A stretch of DNA of 58,175 nucleotides from JBOGJG01 sp050747825 (GTDB lineage Bacteria; Acidobacteriota; UBA6911; RPQK01; JBOGJG01), in assembly GCA_050747825.1 (NCBI GenBank), contig JBOGJG010000420.1:1-58175 (forward strand), written 5' to 3'. Each line of letters starts with the position of its first letter. Position 1 is the first letter of the stretch. The notes under the pieces are model-generated. The model made no database searches. It was not told the origin of the DNA and worked only from the letters and a program-made list of their open reading frames with translations. The translations under genes and the position numbers were made by a program. Shown here in pieces: positions 33,192-41,286 of this stretch.

Positions 33192-35163
33192 GAAAAGTAT
33201 GGAATATAAATACCTGTACGACATCAACGACCCGGCCGACCTGAGAAAAGTTCCTGAGGCGGAACTGCAGCAAGTGGCTGAAGAACTCCGCGATTATATT
33301 ATCCAGTGTGTCAGCAAGACCGGCGGCCACTTCGGCGCGAGTCTCGGGGCAGTCGAGCTGTGCCTGGCGCTCCACTATGTCTTCAATACTCCTCAAGATA
33401 AGTTGCTCTTCGACGTAGGGCACCAGGCTTACCCGCATAAGGTGATCACCGGCCGCAGAGACCGATTGCTCACGATCCGCCAATATGAAGGACTGGCTCC
33501 ATTTTTGAGCCGGCAGGAAAGTCCCTACGACGTTTTCAATGCCGGACATGCCTGCACTTCCATTTCGGCAGCCTTGGGAATCGCTACCGCGCGCGATTTC
33601 AAAGCAGAAGATTTCAAGGTGGTCGCCATTATCGGAGACGGAGGATTGACGGGCGGCCTGGCTCTGGAAGGGATCAATCAGGCAGGCTACCTGAAAAAGG
33701 ACCTGATCGTAGTACTCAACGACAATGAAATGTCGATCTCACCCAACGTGGGGGCCCTCTCGGGATACCTTCAGAGGATTGTCTCGGCTCAGCCCTACCT
33801 ACGCGTGAAGAAAGATATCGAGCACCTGATACACCAGATTCCGGCCTTTGGGGATCGGATTTACCGCACTACCAAGGAAATCGTTGACGCCGTCAGAACC
33901 TATGCCATCCCGGGGCTGCTGATCGAGGAGTTGGGCCTTGAATATCATGGCCCCATTAACGGCCATGACATGAATGCCCTGGTCACGCAACTGAAGGGTT
34001 TGAAAGGGAAAAAGGGTCCGCTGCTGCTGCATGCCATCACAACCAAAGGAAAGGGATATGAGGCAGCCGAGAAGGACCAGGTCAAATGGCATGGGCCCTC
34101 CGCCTTTGACATCAAGACCGCCACTTTTCTGAAGACGCCTTCCAGGGTTCCCAGCTACACATCGGTTTTTGCCCATACCCTGATTCGGCTCGCCAATGAG
34201 GACGAGAAAATCGTGGCCATTACGGCGGCCATGCCAGGCGGAACGGGGCTGGATAAGTTCGCTCGGGCCCACCCCACCCGGACTTTCGACGTCGGGATTG
34301 CCGAACAGCACGCTGTGACCTTCGCTGCCGGGATGACTACCGAGGGTTTCAAACCTGTGTGCGCGATTTACTCCACGTTTTTGCAGCGGGCCTACGACCA
34401 GATCATTCATGACACTTGTCTGATGGACCTGCCCACCACCTTCTGCCTGGACCGTGCCGGTTTGGTCGGCGCCGACGGCCCTACGCACCATGGGCTCTAT
34501 GATTTTGCCTACCTGCGCTGTCTGCCCAATATCTGCGTGATGGCTCCCAAGGACGAGAATGAGCTGCAGCACATGCTCAAGACGGCCATCGAGCACCCCC
34601 ATCCCGCTGCAGTGCGCTATCCTCGGGGCAGCGCCATGGGCGTCGCCATGGATGAGGAGATCCGCACGCTGCCCATCGGCAAGGGGGAAGTGCTCAGGAC
34701 GGGCTCGGACCTCGCCATCGTCGCCATCGGCAGCATGGTTTATCCTTCGCTGCAAGCTGCGGAGCTCCTGAGCAAAGACGAAATCCAGGCCCACGTTATT
34801 AACGCCCGTTTCGTCAAACCGATTGATGAAGAACTGATCTGCGAGACGGCCCGGCAGTTTTCGACTTTGATTTTTGTGGAGGAAGCCCTTGTTCACGGCG
34901 GCTTCGCCTCCGCCTGCTGGGAGGCTCTGGAGAAGAACCGAATCTATCGTAATTCCATCTTGAGGATCGGGGTGCCGGACAAGATAATTCCCCATGGATC
35001 TCCTTCCCTGCTCCTGGCCAAGTACGGTCTGGACGCGGATGGGCTGTACAATCAGATCACAGGATTTCTGAAGGAGATCTCGTGGAAAAGACCCGACTCG
35101 ACGACCTTCTCGTCCAAAGGGGAATTGCTGCAGATCGTAAAGAAGCAACAGCAATCATCCTGA
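33190..35163 (+). CDS. dxs: 1-deoxy-D-xylulose-5-phosphate synthase
   Basis: Dxs makes DXP from pyruvate and glyceraldehyde 3-phosphate, the first step of the MEP isoprenoid pathway. The 657-residue thiamine-diphosphate enzyme has SKTGGHFGASLGAVELCLAL, FDVGHQAYPHKVITGR, the ThDP motif IIGDGGLTGGLALEGINQAG ending in NDNEMSISPN, the transketolase pyrimidine domain (DVGIAEQHAVTFAAGM, DRAGLVGADGPTHHG) and a C-terminal domain. ATG 33190 or 33199 may start it. The C-terminus extends about 25 residues past the usual end and overlaps tlyA by 82 nt. Confidence 0.95.
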   Translation: MKSMEYKYLYDINDPADLRKVPEAELQQVAEELRDYIIQCVSKTGGHFGASLGAVELCLALHYVFNTPQDKLLFDVGHQAYPHKVITGRRDRLLTIRQYEGLAPFLSRQESPYDVFNAGHACTSISAALGIATARDFKAEDFKVVAIIGDGGLTGGLALEGINQAGYLKKDLIVVLNDNEMSISPNVGALSGYLQRIVSAQPYLRVKKDIEHLIHQIPAFGDRIYRTTKEIVDAVRTYAIPGLLIEELGLEYHGPINGHDMNALVTQLKGLKGKKGPLLLHAITTKGKGYEAAEKDQVKWHGPSAFDIKTATFLKTPSRVPSYTSVFAHTLIRLANEDEKIVAITAAMPGGTGLDKFARAHPTRTFDVGIAEQHAVTFAAGMTTEGFKPVCAIYSTFLQRAYDQIIHDTCLMDLPTTFCLDRAGLVGADGPTHHGLYDFAYLRCLPNICVMAPKDENELQHMLKTAIEHPHPAAVRYPRGSAMGVAMDEEIRTLPIGKGEVLRTGSDLAIVAIGSMVYPSLQAAELLSKDEIQAHVINARFVKPIDEELICETARQFSTLIFVEEALVHGGFASACWEALEKNRIYRNSILRIGVPDKIIPHGSPSLLLAKYGLDADGLYNQITGFLKEISWKRPDSTTFSSKGELLQIVKKQQQSS

Positions 35164-35945
35164 GCGGCTTGGTTTTTCTGAAGCTGCAAAGGCTGGACAA
35201 ACCAGGCATACTGCTCGACTCCCAGAGCCCGATTCAGGTCAAGCCAAAAGATTCCAAGTACGTCTCGCGCGGAGGGCTCAAACTGGAAGGGGCGCTTCGT
35301 GAATTTGGCATTTCCGTGCAGAGCTGCGTGTGTCTTGACCTGGGGGCGTCTACCGGAGGATTTACCGACTGTCTGCTGCAGCATGGCGCCCGAAAGGTTT
35401 ACGCATTTGACGTCGGCCGGGGGCAGATGGACTGGAGCCTGCGCCAGGACCCGCGGGTGGTGGTCAGGGATGGCGTCAACGTTCGAAATCTGGAGACTTC
35501 AATGCTGGAAGATGCCATTGACCTGGTTACCGTCGATCTTTCCTTTATCTCACTTCGGCTGATTCTGCCGGGGCTTCGAAGGATGTTAGAGGGCCGAGGC
35601 CTGAGGCCTGAGGCCGGAGGAAGAATACTGGCGCTGGTGAAGCCGCAGTTTGAAGCTGAACGGCAAGAGGTGGGCCCGGGAGGTCTTATCCGTGATCCCG
35701 CATTACAAAAAGCCATTGTGCAACGAATCAGGGACTCCGCCGAACAGGAAGGCTTCGCTGTATTGGGCGAGACTCCTTCGCCGATAATGGGGCAGAAAGG
35801 GAACCAGGAGTACTTTCTTTTATTAGGCCTGAGGAAAAACAAAGGCACTGCAATCAGGCCTCAAGCCTCATTACGCCGCTTGGGCAATCACGCTCTTGAC
35901 GATGCCCGGCACGTCCAGGATGAGACAGGGACGGCCGTTGCCTAG
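35082..35945 (+). CDS. tlyA: TlyA-family rRNA 2'-O-methyltransferase
   Basis: The 287-residue protein has an N-terminal S4 RNA-binding domain (RLDDLLVQRGIAADRKEATA) and an FtsJ-type methyltransferase domain: YVSRGGLKLEGAL, CLDLGASTGGFTDCLLQHGA, YAFDVGRGQMDWSL, VTVDLSFISL and LVKPQFEAERQEVG. TlyA proteins methylate ribosomal RNA cytidines. GTG 35082 has AAGGAG at ideal spacing. Two oddities: a run of 7-bp units (35597-35620) sits in frame and adds about eight residues (GRGLRPEAGG) between strands, and the last 35 or so residues read through a second repeat hairpin and into the antisense end of cheA. Confidence 0.9.
   Translation: MEKTRLDDLLVQRGIAADRKEATAIILSGLVFLKLQRLDKPGILLDSQSPIQVKPKDSKYVSRGGLKLEGALREFGISVQSCVCLDLGASTGGFTDCLLQHGARKVYAFDVGRGQMDWSLRQDPRVVVRDGVNVRNLETSMLEDAIDLVTVDLSFISLRLILPGLRRMLEGRGLRPEAGGRILALVKPQFEAERQEVGPGGLIRDPALQKAIVQRIRDSAEQEGFAVLGETPSPIMGQKGNQEYFLLLGLRKNKGTAIRPQASLRRLGNHALDDARHVQDETGTAVA
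35597..35620. repeat. heptamer units inside the tlyA reading frame
   Basis: AGGCCTG, AGGCCTG, AGGCCGG and a partial AGG follow one another inside tlyA. Three units equal 21 nt, so the frame is kept. The unit is the same as that of the array at 13894-14012. Confidence 0.75.
35825..35870. repeat. inverted AGGCCTGA repeat at the tlyA/cheA convergent junction
   Basis: AGGCCTGA (35825-35832) pairs with TCAGGCCT (35854-35861), then a further complementary-type unit CAAGCCT follows. It lies inside the tlyA C-terminal coding region and ends one base before the cheA stop codon. Confidence 0.65.
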
Positions 35946-37415
35946 AACAGTGACGCCGGAGAAGAACTCGAGCTGGTCTACGGGCTGTTGCAGCGGTTTG
36001 ATGACAATTTCCTGAATATTCTCCAAGTCGTCCACGATAAAGCCGATGGTCCGCTCTCCGGCGGAGATCAGGATCAAATTAAGCTGATGAGGCTGGGCTG
36101 GGCGCTGGAAGGCCGCGCGCGGCCGAGGAATCAGAATTTCGCGCAGAAATACCACAGGAATTGTCTTATCAGCCAGCGAAACCACAAAGCTCTCTCCCAC
36201 GCGGTGAACTTGCTCCTGCGAGATCGAGACGATGCGGCTGATATTTGAAAGAGGAAGGGCATATGTTTCAAAGGCCAGCTTCAGCAGCAGGGCCTTAATC
36301 ACCATAATGGAAGGAGGCATCTCGATCCGGATCGTGGTCCCCTTGCCGAAGGTGGAACGGATCAAAAGCTCCCCACCAATCGAGTCCACACCCTGCTTCA
36401 CGACATCCATGCCGATGCCGCGGCCGGAGATATTCGTGGTGGTCTTCGCGAGCGAGAACCCGGGCTGGGTCAGTAAAATCAGGATTTCCTCATCCGGCTT
36501 GTTTTCCAGCGCCTCCGCATGGGCCACTTTTTGTTCGATGGCAGCGTGCCTGACCTGTTGCAGGTCAATGCCGCGCCCGTCGTCACTCACTTCAATTACA
36601 ATCTTTTGCTGTTCTCTCGTGGCCGACAGCCGGATTTTTGCCACCAGGTTCTTGCCGCTCCTTGGGCGCTCATCCCGCGTCTCGACGCCGTGACCGACAG
36701 CATTCCGGACCAGATGCAGAATGGGATCATTGAGCTTCTCCAGAAGCGTCCGGTCAATTTCCGTCTCCTCACCCTCAATAACCAGATCGATTTCCTTTTC
36801 CTGCTGTCTGGCCAGATCTCGTACCACTCGAGGGAATTTCAGAAAGAGAGAGCGGATGGGTACCATCCGCAGGCCCATGACACTGTTGTGCAGCTCAATG
36901 AGGATGCGCTGAAAATGGGAAAGGACTTCCTTGGTATTCACATCCTCGGTTTCCGTGTGCAGCGAAACGATGCGGCTGCCGTCGATGACCAGTTCACCGA
37001 CCAGGTTCATCAACTTATCCAGCTTTTCAGTCGCGATTCTTACAGTGTCAGCCAACTCAACCGTGGCAGTATCACGGGCGTAAATCAGGGCTGGATCAGC
37101 GATAGCGTTCGAGTGCTCACTCAGTCCCTCCAGCTCCTGAAGAAGGGGAGTCAGATCGGGGAGATCTTTCTGCTGAGTTTCGAGGACATCCAGCAGCTCA
37201 CCAAGGAGATCGAAGGACTTATAAAGAACGTCCGCAGTTGTTGGCGTGACGCGCCTTTGCTGATGCCGCAGGGACAGGAAAACGTCCTCTGTCTTATGGG
37301 CGAGCCCGCTGACTTCCTCATACCCGATGGCGGCAGCGTTTCCCTTCAAGGTGTGGATCAACCGGAACATCTCGTCGATAATGCCGACGCTTTCGGGATC
37401 CTTTTCAAGCTTCAC
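35871..37415 (-). CDS. cheA: chemotaxis-type histidine kinase CheA
   Basis: CheA phosphorylates itself on an Hpt domain and passes phosphate to CheY. Domains: P1 Hpt with LIHTLKGNAAAIGYEEV (phospho-His21 in this numbering); no P2 CheY-docking domain; P3 dimerisation (VRIATEKLDKLMNLVGELV); P4 ATPase with HLVRNAVGHGVE, DDGRGIDLQQV and GRGIGMDVVKQGV; P5 CheW-like domain with GNGRPCLILDV. In the N box the Asp usual before His-Gly is Gly. The coordinates use the first canonical start (GTG 37415), which cuts helix A of P1; the real start is probably the ATC at 37499 (543 codons). It ends overlapping tlyA by 75 nt. Confidence 0.9.
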   Translation of the reverse strand: MKLEKDPESVGIIDEMFRLIHTLKGNAAAIGYEEVSGLAHKTEDVFLSLRHQQRRVTPTTADVLYKSFDLLGELLDVLETQQKDLPDLTPLLQELEGLSEHSNAIADPALIYARDTATVELADTVRIATEKLDKLMNLVGELVIDGSRIVSLHTETEDVNTKEVLSHFQRILIELHNSVMGLRMVPIRSLFLKFPRVVRDLARQQEKEIDLVIEGEETEIDRTLLEKLNDPILHLVRNAVGHGVETRDERPRSGKNLVAKIRLSATREQQKIVIEVSDDGRGIDLQQVRHAAIEQKVAHAEALENKPDEEILILLTQPGFSLAKTTTNISGRGIGMDVVKQGVDSIGGELLIRSTFGKGTTIRIEMPPSIMVIKALLLKLAFETYALPLSNISRIVSISQEQVHRVGESFVVSLADKTIPVVFLREILIPRPRAAFQRPAQPHQLNLILISAGERTIGFIVDDLENIQEIVIKPLQQPVDQLEFFSGVTVLGNGRPCLILDVPGIVKSVIAQAA

Positions 37416-37496
37416 CAGTGACTGGTTCAGCGCCTCGAGTTCATTCCGGCTTTCGGAAAGAAAAATCTGCCGGTATTCTTGCTCTTTGGAGTTCGT

Positions 37497-37511
37497 GATT
37501 TTAGCTCCTTA
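37497..37511 (-). promoter_or_regulatory. cheA ribosome-binding site with an ATC codon in start position
   Basis: On the minus strand the cheY stop TAA is followed within the same bases by AAGGAG, five nt, and ATC. From this ATC the cheA frame is open and adds 28 residues (beginning ITNSKEQEYRQIFLSESRNE) that complete the first helix of the P1 domain. No ATG, GTG or TTG lies in frame between the cheY stop and GTG 37415. Confidence 0.6.
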
Positions 37512-37874
37512 TTCTTCCAGCGCCCTTCTGACTTCCTCGATCACCCTGTCGTCCTGGAAGGGCTTCACGATATATCCGCTGGCGCCGCTCTTGAGCGCCT
37601 CGTCCACCAGCGTATCCTGACCCAGGGCTGAGATCATGACTACCTTGGCCCCGGGATTGATCTTGACCATATCCTTCAGGACACTCAATCCCTGATTACC
37701 GGGCATGATGATATCAAGAGTCACCAGGTCCGGATTCAAGTCCCGGAACTTGTTCAGGGCCTCGGAGCCATCCACGGCCTCTCCTGCCACTTCGTACCCG
37801 GCTTCTTTCAGTATGTCCCTCAGCATGGTGCGTATGAAGAGGGAATCATCTACAATCAGGACCTTTTGGGGCAT
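37509..37874 (-). CDS. cheY: CheY-like response regulator
   Basis: The 121-residue receiver has KVLIVDDSLFIRTMLRDIL, phospho-acceptor Asp54 in LVTLDIIMPGNQG, Ser in MISALGQ and Lys in YIVKPFQD. It lies between cheW and cheA with 7 nt to cheW, so it is the direct phosphate acceptor of the system. The SIRTML start is like the CheY/FrzZ regulators of chemosensory systems that drive motility or pili. No flagellar gene is present. Confidence 0.92.
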   Translation of the reverse strand: MPQKVLIVDDSLFIRTMLRDILKEAGYEVAGEAVDGSEALNKFRDLNPDLVTLDIIMPGNQGLSVLKDMVKINPGAKVVMISALGQDTLVDEALKSGASGYIVKPFQDDRVIEEVRRALEE

Positions 37875-37881
37875 CTTGTTT

Positions 37882-38367
37882 TCAGCTTGCCTTTAGCTGG
37901 CTGATCTCGCCCTTGCTTAAGACCCGCAGCAGGTCAAGCACGACAATGAGCCGCTGGCCGGTTTTGGCGACTCCCACAATGTACTCTCTATCAACAGAGT
38001 GCTGGATCAGGTAAGGCGATTGTTCGATGTTTTCCTCTGAGAGCTTGATTACCTCAGGCACCTCGTCCACGATCATCCCCACAGTGAATTTGTCGAGCTC
38101 GACAATAATCACATGCTCGGGCTCACTCACCGACCCATGAATGACTCCCAACCTTCTGGAGAGATCTACCACGGCTATGATCTGGCCTCGCAGGTTAATT
38201 ACACCCCGGATATCCTCTGGAATCCTGGGCATTGGTGTGACTTCAGGCAGGACGATCACTTCTTTCACCTGCTGCACGCTGGCGCCATATTCCTCATCGG
38301 CCAATCTGAAGACAACGAGTTGTTGCAAGGATGTTTCCAAATCGCCGTGTAAGGCTTCTTTAATCAT
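37882..38367 (-). CDS. cheW: CheW coupling protein
   Basis: The 161-residue protein is a single CheW domain: LVVFRLADEEYGASVQQVKEV, MPRIPEDIRGVINLRGQIIAVVDLSRRLG, VIIVELDKFTVGMIVDEVPEV. It links the receptor to CheA. It starts 5 nt after the receptor gene's stop, and the run is parA, receptor, cheW, cheY, cheA. Confidence 0.93.
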   Translation of the reverse strand: MIKEALHGDLETSLQQLVVFRLADEEYGASVQQVKEVIVLPEVTPMPRIPEDIRGVINLRGQIIAVVDLSRRLGVIHGSVSEPEHVIIVELDKFTVGMIVDEVPEVIKLSEENIEQSPYLIQHSVDREYIVGVAKTGQRLIVVLDLLRVLSKGEISQLKAS

Positions 38368-38372
38368 TTGTC

Positions 38373-41273
38373 CTAAGCCCTGGACCAGCCACGCGGGTCC
38401 GGGTTGCTCTTCAGTTTGAATGCAGCCACTCTCTCCTGCACGTTGGAGGCGATCTCCGCCAGATCCTGACCTGAAGCGGTCAACTCCTGCATGGCGGAGG
38501 TCAACCGCTGGGCCGATCCGGTGGTCTGCTGCGCGCCGGAAGAAGTTTGCTGCGCGATCGATGAAATCTCGTCTACAATCTTCACCACGTCCGTGATGCC
38601 TTCCTTCTGTTGTTCCGCGGCCTGGGAGATCGCAACTGCCGCAGCTACTGTCTGGTCAATTGTGTTCAAGATCTCTCTAAACGCGTCGGAGGACTTGTTT
38701 GTCGCATCGCCTCCGCTGGCCACATTCTTAAGCATGGTTCGGACCGCCTCTGATGCCGTAGCCGATTCCTTTTGCATGTTGGAGACCAGTTCTGAAATCT
38801 CATCTGCGGACTTGCGGGACCCCATCGCCAGCTCGCGAACGTTTTCGGCAACGACGGCGAAACCGCGCCCGGCTTCACCGGCCCGGGCCGCCTCAATAGC
38901 GGCATTCAAGGCCAGCAGGTTGGTCTGGGATGCGATATCGGTGATGACCTGCAGCGCCTTGGAAATGCGCTCGGTACTGAGGATCAGCGCTTCAAGAGTG
39001 GATGAGGTACGCTCGGCAGCTTCGGCGATGCGGTTCATACTATCTACCGCCTCTCCTACTGTTTCCACGCCCTGCTTGGCGCTCTGGCTACCAGCCTGCG
39101 CCGCCAGGTTCACCTCATTACCCTTATGAGCAGTTTCTTCTGCGGCTCTCGAGATCTGCTCCACAGATCCTGAAGCGGCTACTGTCTTTTGGGCCTGATC
39201 GGAAGCGCCCTGGGCGATCTGCTGAATAGCTTTGGCGACTTGAGAAGTGGTTTGGTTCATCTCCACACCCGAAACGGCCACCGCCTGCGAGGCGGCAGCC
39301 ACTGTGTCCGCGGCTTCCTTGATCTGGCTGATAAAGGCATTCAGATTTTCGAGAGAAGCGTCAAGATTATCGGACATCTCCTTGATGTCTCCGGCAGTCT
39401 GGACACGCACATTTTGGGTCAAATCGCCTTCGGAGATGGCGGTCACGATACGGCTTACTTCGAGGACCGGGACGGCAATCGATTCGATCAGACGGTTGAG
39501 AGTATCGACCACCTGCTGCCAGCTTCCACCCACGCCTTCGACCACCGCGCGTTCAGTTAGCTTTCCTTCTTCACCGGCCACTTTTGCCACGCGGCTGATT
39601 TCGTCGGCCAGACGGTTGAGGTCGTCCACCATGCTGTTGATGGTATCGGCCAGAGCGGCGATTTCACCTTTGGCTTCAAGGACCAGTTTCTGGGTCAGGT
39701 CGCCGTTTGCTACCGCGGTCACGACCTTGACGATGCCGCGCACCTGGGTTGTCAGGTTGCCGGCCATGGCGTTTACGTTGTCGGTCAGGTCTTTCCAGAT
39801 TCCAGCGACCCCGGGCACGTTGGCCTGGCCTCCCAGTTTTCCTTCCGTACCGACTTCGCGGGCCACGCGGGTTACCTCCGAGCTGAACGCATTCAGGTTG
39901 ACCACCATCTGGTTGATGGTGTCCTTGAGCTGCGCGATTTCGCCTTTGGCGTCTACGGTAATGGACCGCGTCAGATCGCCGAAGGCGACCGCCGTCGCCA
40001 CTTCCGCAATGCTTCGCACTTGAGCGGTCAGGTTGCCGGCCATGAGATTTACGTTGTCGGTCAGTTCTTTCCAAATTCCCGCTACGCCAGGAACTTCAGC
40101 CTGCCCTCCCAGTTTTCCTTCCGTACCGACCTCGCGCGCCACGCGCGTTACCTCCGACGCGAAGCCGTTCAGGTTGATGACCATCTGGTTGATGGTTTCT
40201 TTCAGGTCGGCGATTTCACCGAGGGCCTCGACCGTGATCGACTTGGTCAGGTCGCCGTTGGCGACCGCCGTGGAGACTTCGGCGATGTTTCGCACCTGAG
40301 AGGTGAGGTTGCCGGCCAGAAGATTTACGTTGTCAGTCAGATCTTTCCACGTTCCGGCTGCACCCGGCACTTCCGCCTGGGCGCCCAGACGTCCTTCCAC
40401 ACCTACGGTGCGGGCCACATTGGTGACTTGGTCGGCAAAGGTGCCCAGTGTATCGGTCATGTTGTTGATGGTATCGGCCAGAGCGGCGATTTCGCCTTTG
40501 GCCTCCACGACCAGTCTTTGCGTCAAGTCTCCCTTGGCGACCGCAGTCACCACGTTGACGATGCCGCGCACCTGGGTCGTGAGGTTGCCGGCCATGAAGT
40601 TGACGTTATCGGTCAGGTCTTTCCAGATTCCTGCGACCCCGGGCACGTTGGCCTGGCCTCCCAGCTTTCCTTCCGTACCGACCTCACGCGCCACACGGGT
40701 TACTTCCGACGCGAAGGCGTTCAGGTTGACCACCATCTGGTTCATCGTTTTCTTCAGGTCAGCCATCTCACCCTGAACTTCGACCGTGATGGACCGGGTG
40801 AGGTCGCCGTTGGCGACCGCCGTGGTCACTTCGGCGATGTTTCGCACCTGCTCGGTCAGGTTATTGGCCAGCATGTTGACATTGTCGGTCAGGTCTTTCC
40901 AGATTCCCGCTACGCCAGGAACTTCAGCCTGCCCTCCCAGTTTTCCCTGGGTGCCGACTTGCCTGGACACCTTCGACACGTCATTGACGACCCCGCCGAT
41001 CATGGCGACCATCGCGTTGTAAGATTCGGCAATATCGGCGTGGATATCCTCGCGCTCTTTCGACAGGCGGACCGAAGTATCACCATTGCGAAAAGCTTCG
41101 AGCGCTTCCAACAGCTTCTGAAGCTGCTGATGCGTGTAGGCTTCCTCTTCCAGCAGATAGTCGCGATGGGTGGCAAGGCCCGCTTCCTCTCCGTCACTCT
41201 TCCTGACCGGACCTTTGCCGGTCCTTCGCATCAACTTTTCGTTGCCAAGGGTTAAATTGTCGCCAAGTGCCAT
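38373..41273 (-). CDS. soluble poly-HAMP chemoreceptor (methyl-accepting chemotaxis protein)
   Basis: The 967-residue receptor has no membrane segment or ligand-binding domain. Residues 1-60 are charged and contain LMRRTGKGPVRKS. A HAMP-like segment at about 55-99 is followed by six tandem units of exactly 92 residues (100-651), each with VAREVGTEGKLGGQANVPGV, WKDLTDNVN, NGDLT and LNAFASEV. The MCP signalling domain (652-967) has the hairpin tip SQTNLLALNAAIEAARAGEAGRGFAVVAEN split here as SQTNLLALNAAIEAARAGEA and GRGFAVVAEN. ATG 41273 has AGGAGG. A cytoplasmic array is expected; the HAMP stack probably relays a conformational signal. Confidence 0.9.
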   Translation of the reverse strand: MALGDNLTLGNEKLMRRTGKGPVRKSDGEEAGLATHRDYLLEEEAYTHQQLQKLLEALEAFRNGDTSVRLSKEREDIHADIAESYNAMVAMIGGVVNDVSKVSRQVGTQGKLGGQAEVPGVAGIWKDLTDNVNMLANNLTEQVRNIAEVTTAVANGDLTRSITVEVQGEMADLKKTMNQMVVNLNAFASEVTRVAREVGTEGKLGGQANVPGVAGIWKDLTDNVNFMAGNLTTQVRGIVNVVTAVAKGDLTQRLVVEAKGEIAALADTINNMTDTLGTFADQVTNVARTVGVEGRLGAQAEVPGAAGTWKDLTDNVNLLAGNLTSQVRNIAEVSTAVANGDLTKSITVEALGEIADLKETINQMVINLNGFASEVTRVAREVGTEGKLGGQAEVPGVAGIWKELTDNVNLMAGNLTAQVRSIAEVATAVAFGDLTRSITVDAKGEIAQLKDTINQMVVNLNAFSSEVTRVAREVGTEGKLGGQANVPGVAGIWKDLTDNVNAMAGNLTTQVRGIVKVVTAVANGDLTQKLVLEAKGEIAALADTINSMVDDLNRLADEISRVAKVAGEEGKLTERAVVEGVGGSWQQVVDTLNRLIESIAVPVLEVSRIVTAISEGDLTQNVRVQTAGDIKEMSDNLDASLENLNAFISQIKEAADTVAAASQAVAVSGVEMNQTTSQVAKAIQQIAQGASDQAQKTVAASGSVEQISRAAEETAHKGNEVNLAAQAGSQSAKQGVETVGEAVDSMNRIAEAAERTSSTLEALILSTERISKALQVITDIASQTNLLALNAAIEAARAGEAGRGFAVVAENVRELAMGSRKSADEISELVSNMQKESATASEAVRTMLKNVASGGDATNKSSDAFREILNTIDQTVAAAVAISQAAEQQKEGITDVVKIVDEISSIAQQTSSGAQQTTGSAQRLTSAMQELTASGQDLAEIASNVQERVAAFKLKSNPDPRGWSRA
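39321..40976 (-). repeat. six tandem 276-bp coding units in the chemoreceptor
   Basis: The six 92-residue units translate to six 276-bp DNA repeats. Units 1, 4 and 5 and units 2 and 5 share long identical stretches, while unit 3 and the last unit have drifted. Such identity invites unequal recombination, so copy number may vary between strains. Confidence 0.85.
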
Positions 41274-41286
41274 GAAGCCTCCTGTA

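Noticed and set aside
33799..35154. 451-aa ORF antisense to dxs
   Set aside because: Shadow frame of a GC-rich conserved gene, no recognisable domain.
39321..40976. Regular repeats that could be taken for a CRISPR array or a minisatellite
   Set aside because: Period is 276 bp and the units encode HAMP domains in one continuous frame.
40020..41255. 411-aa and other long ORFs antisense to the chemoreceptor
   Set aside because: They repeat with the 276-bp period of the receptor units and mirror its codons; no family.
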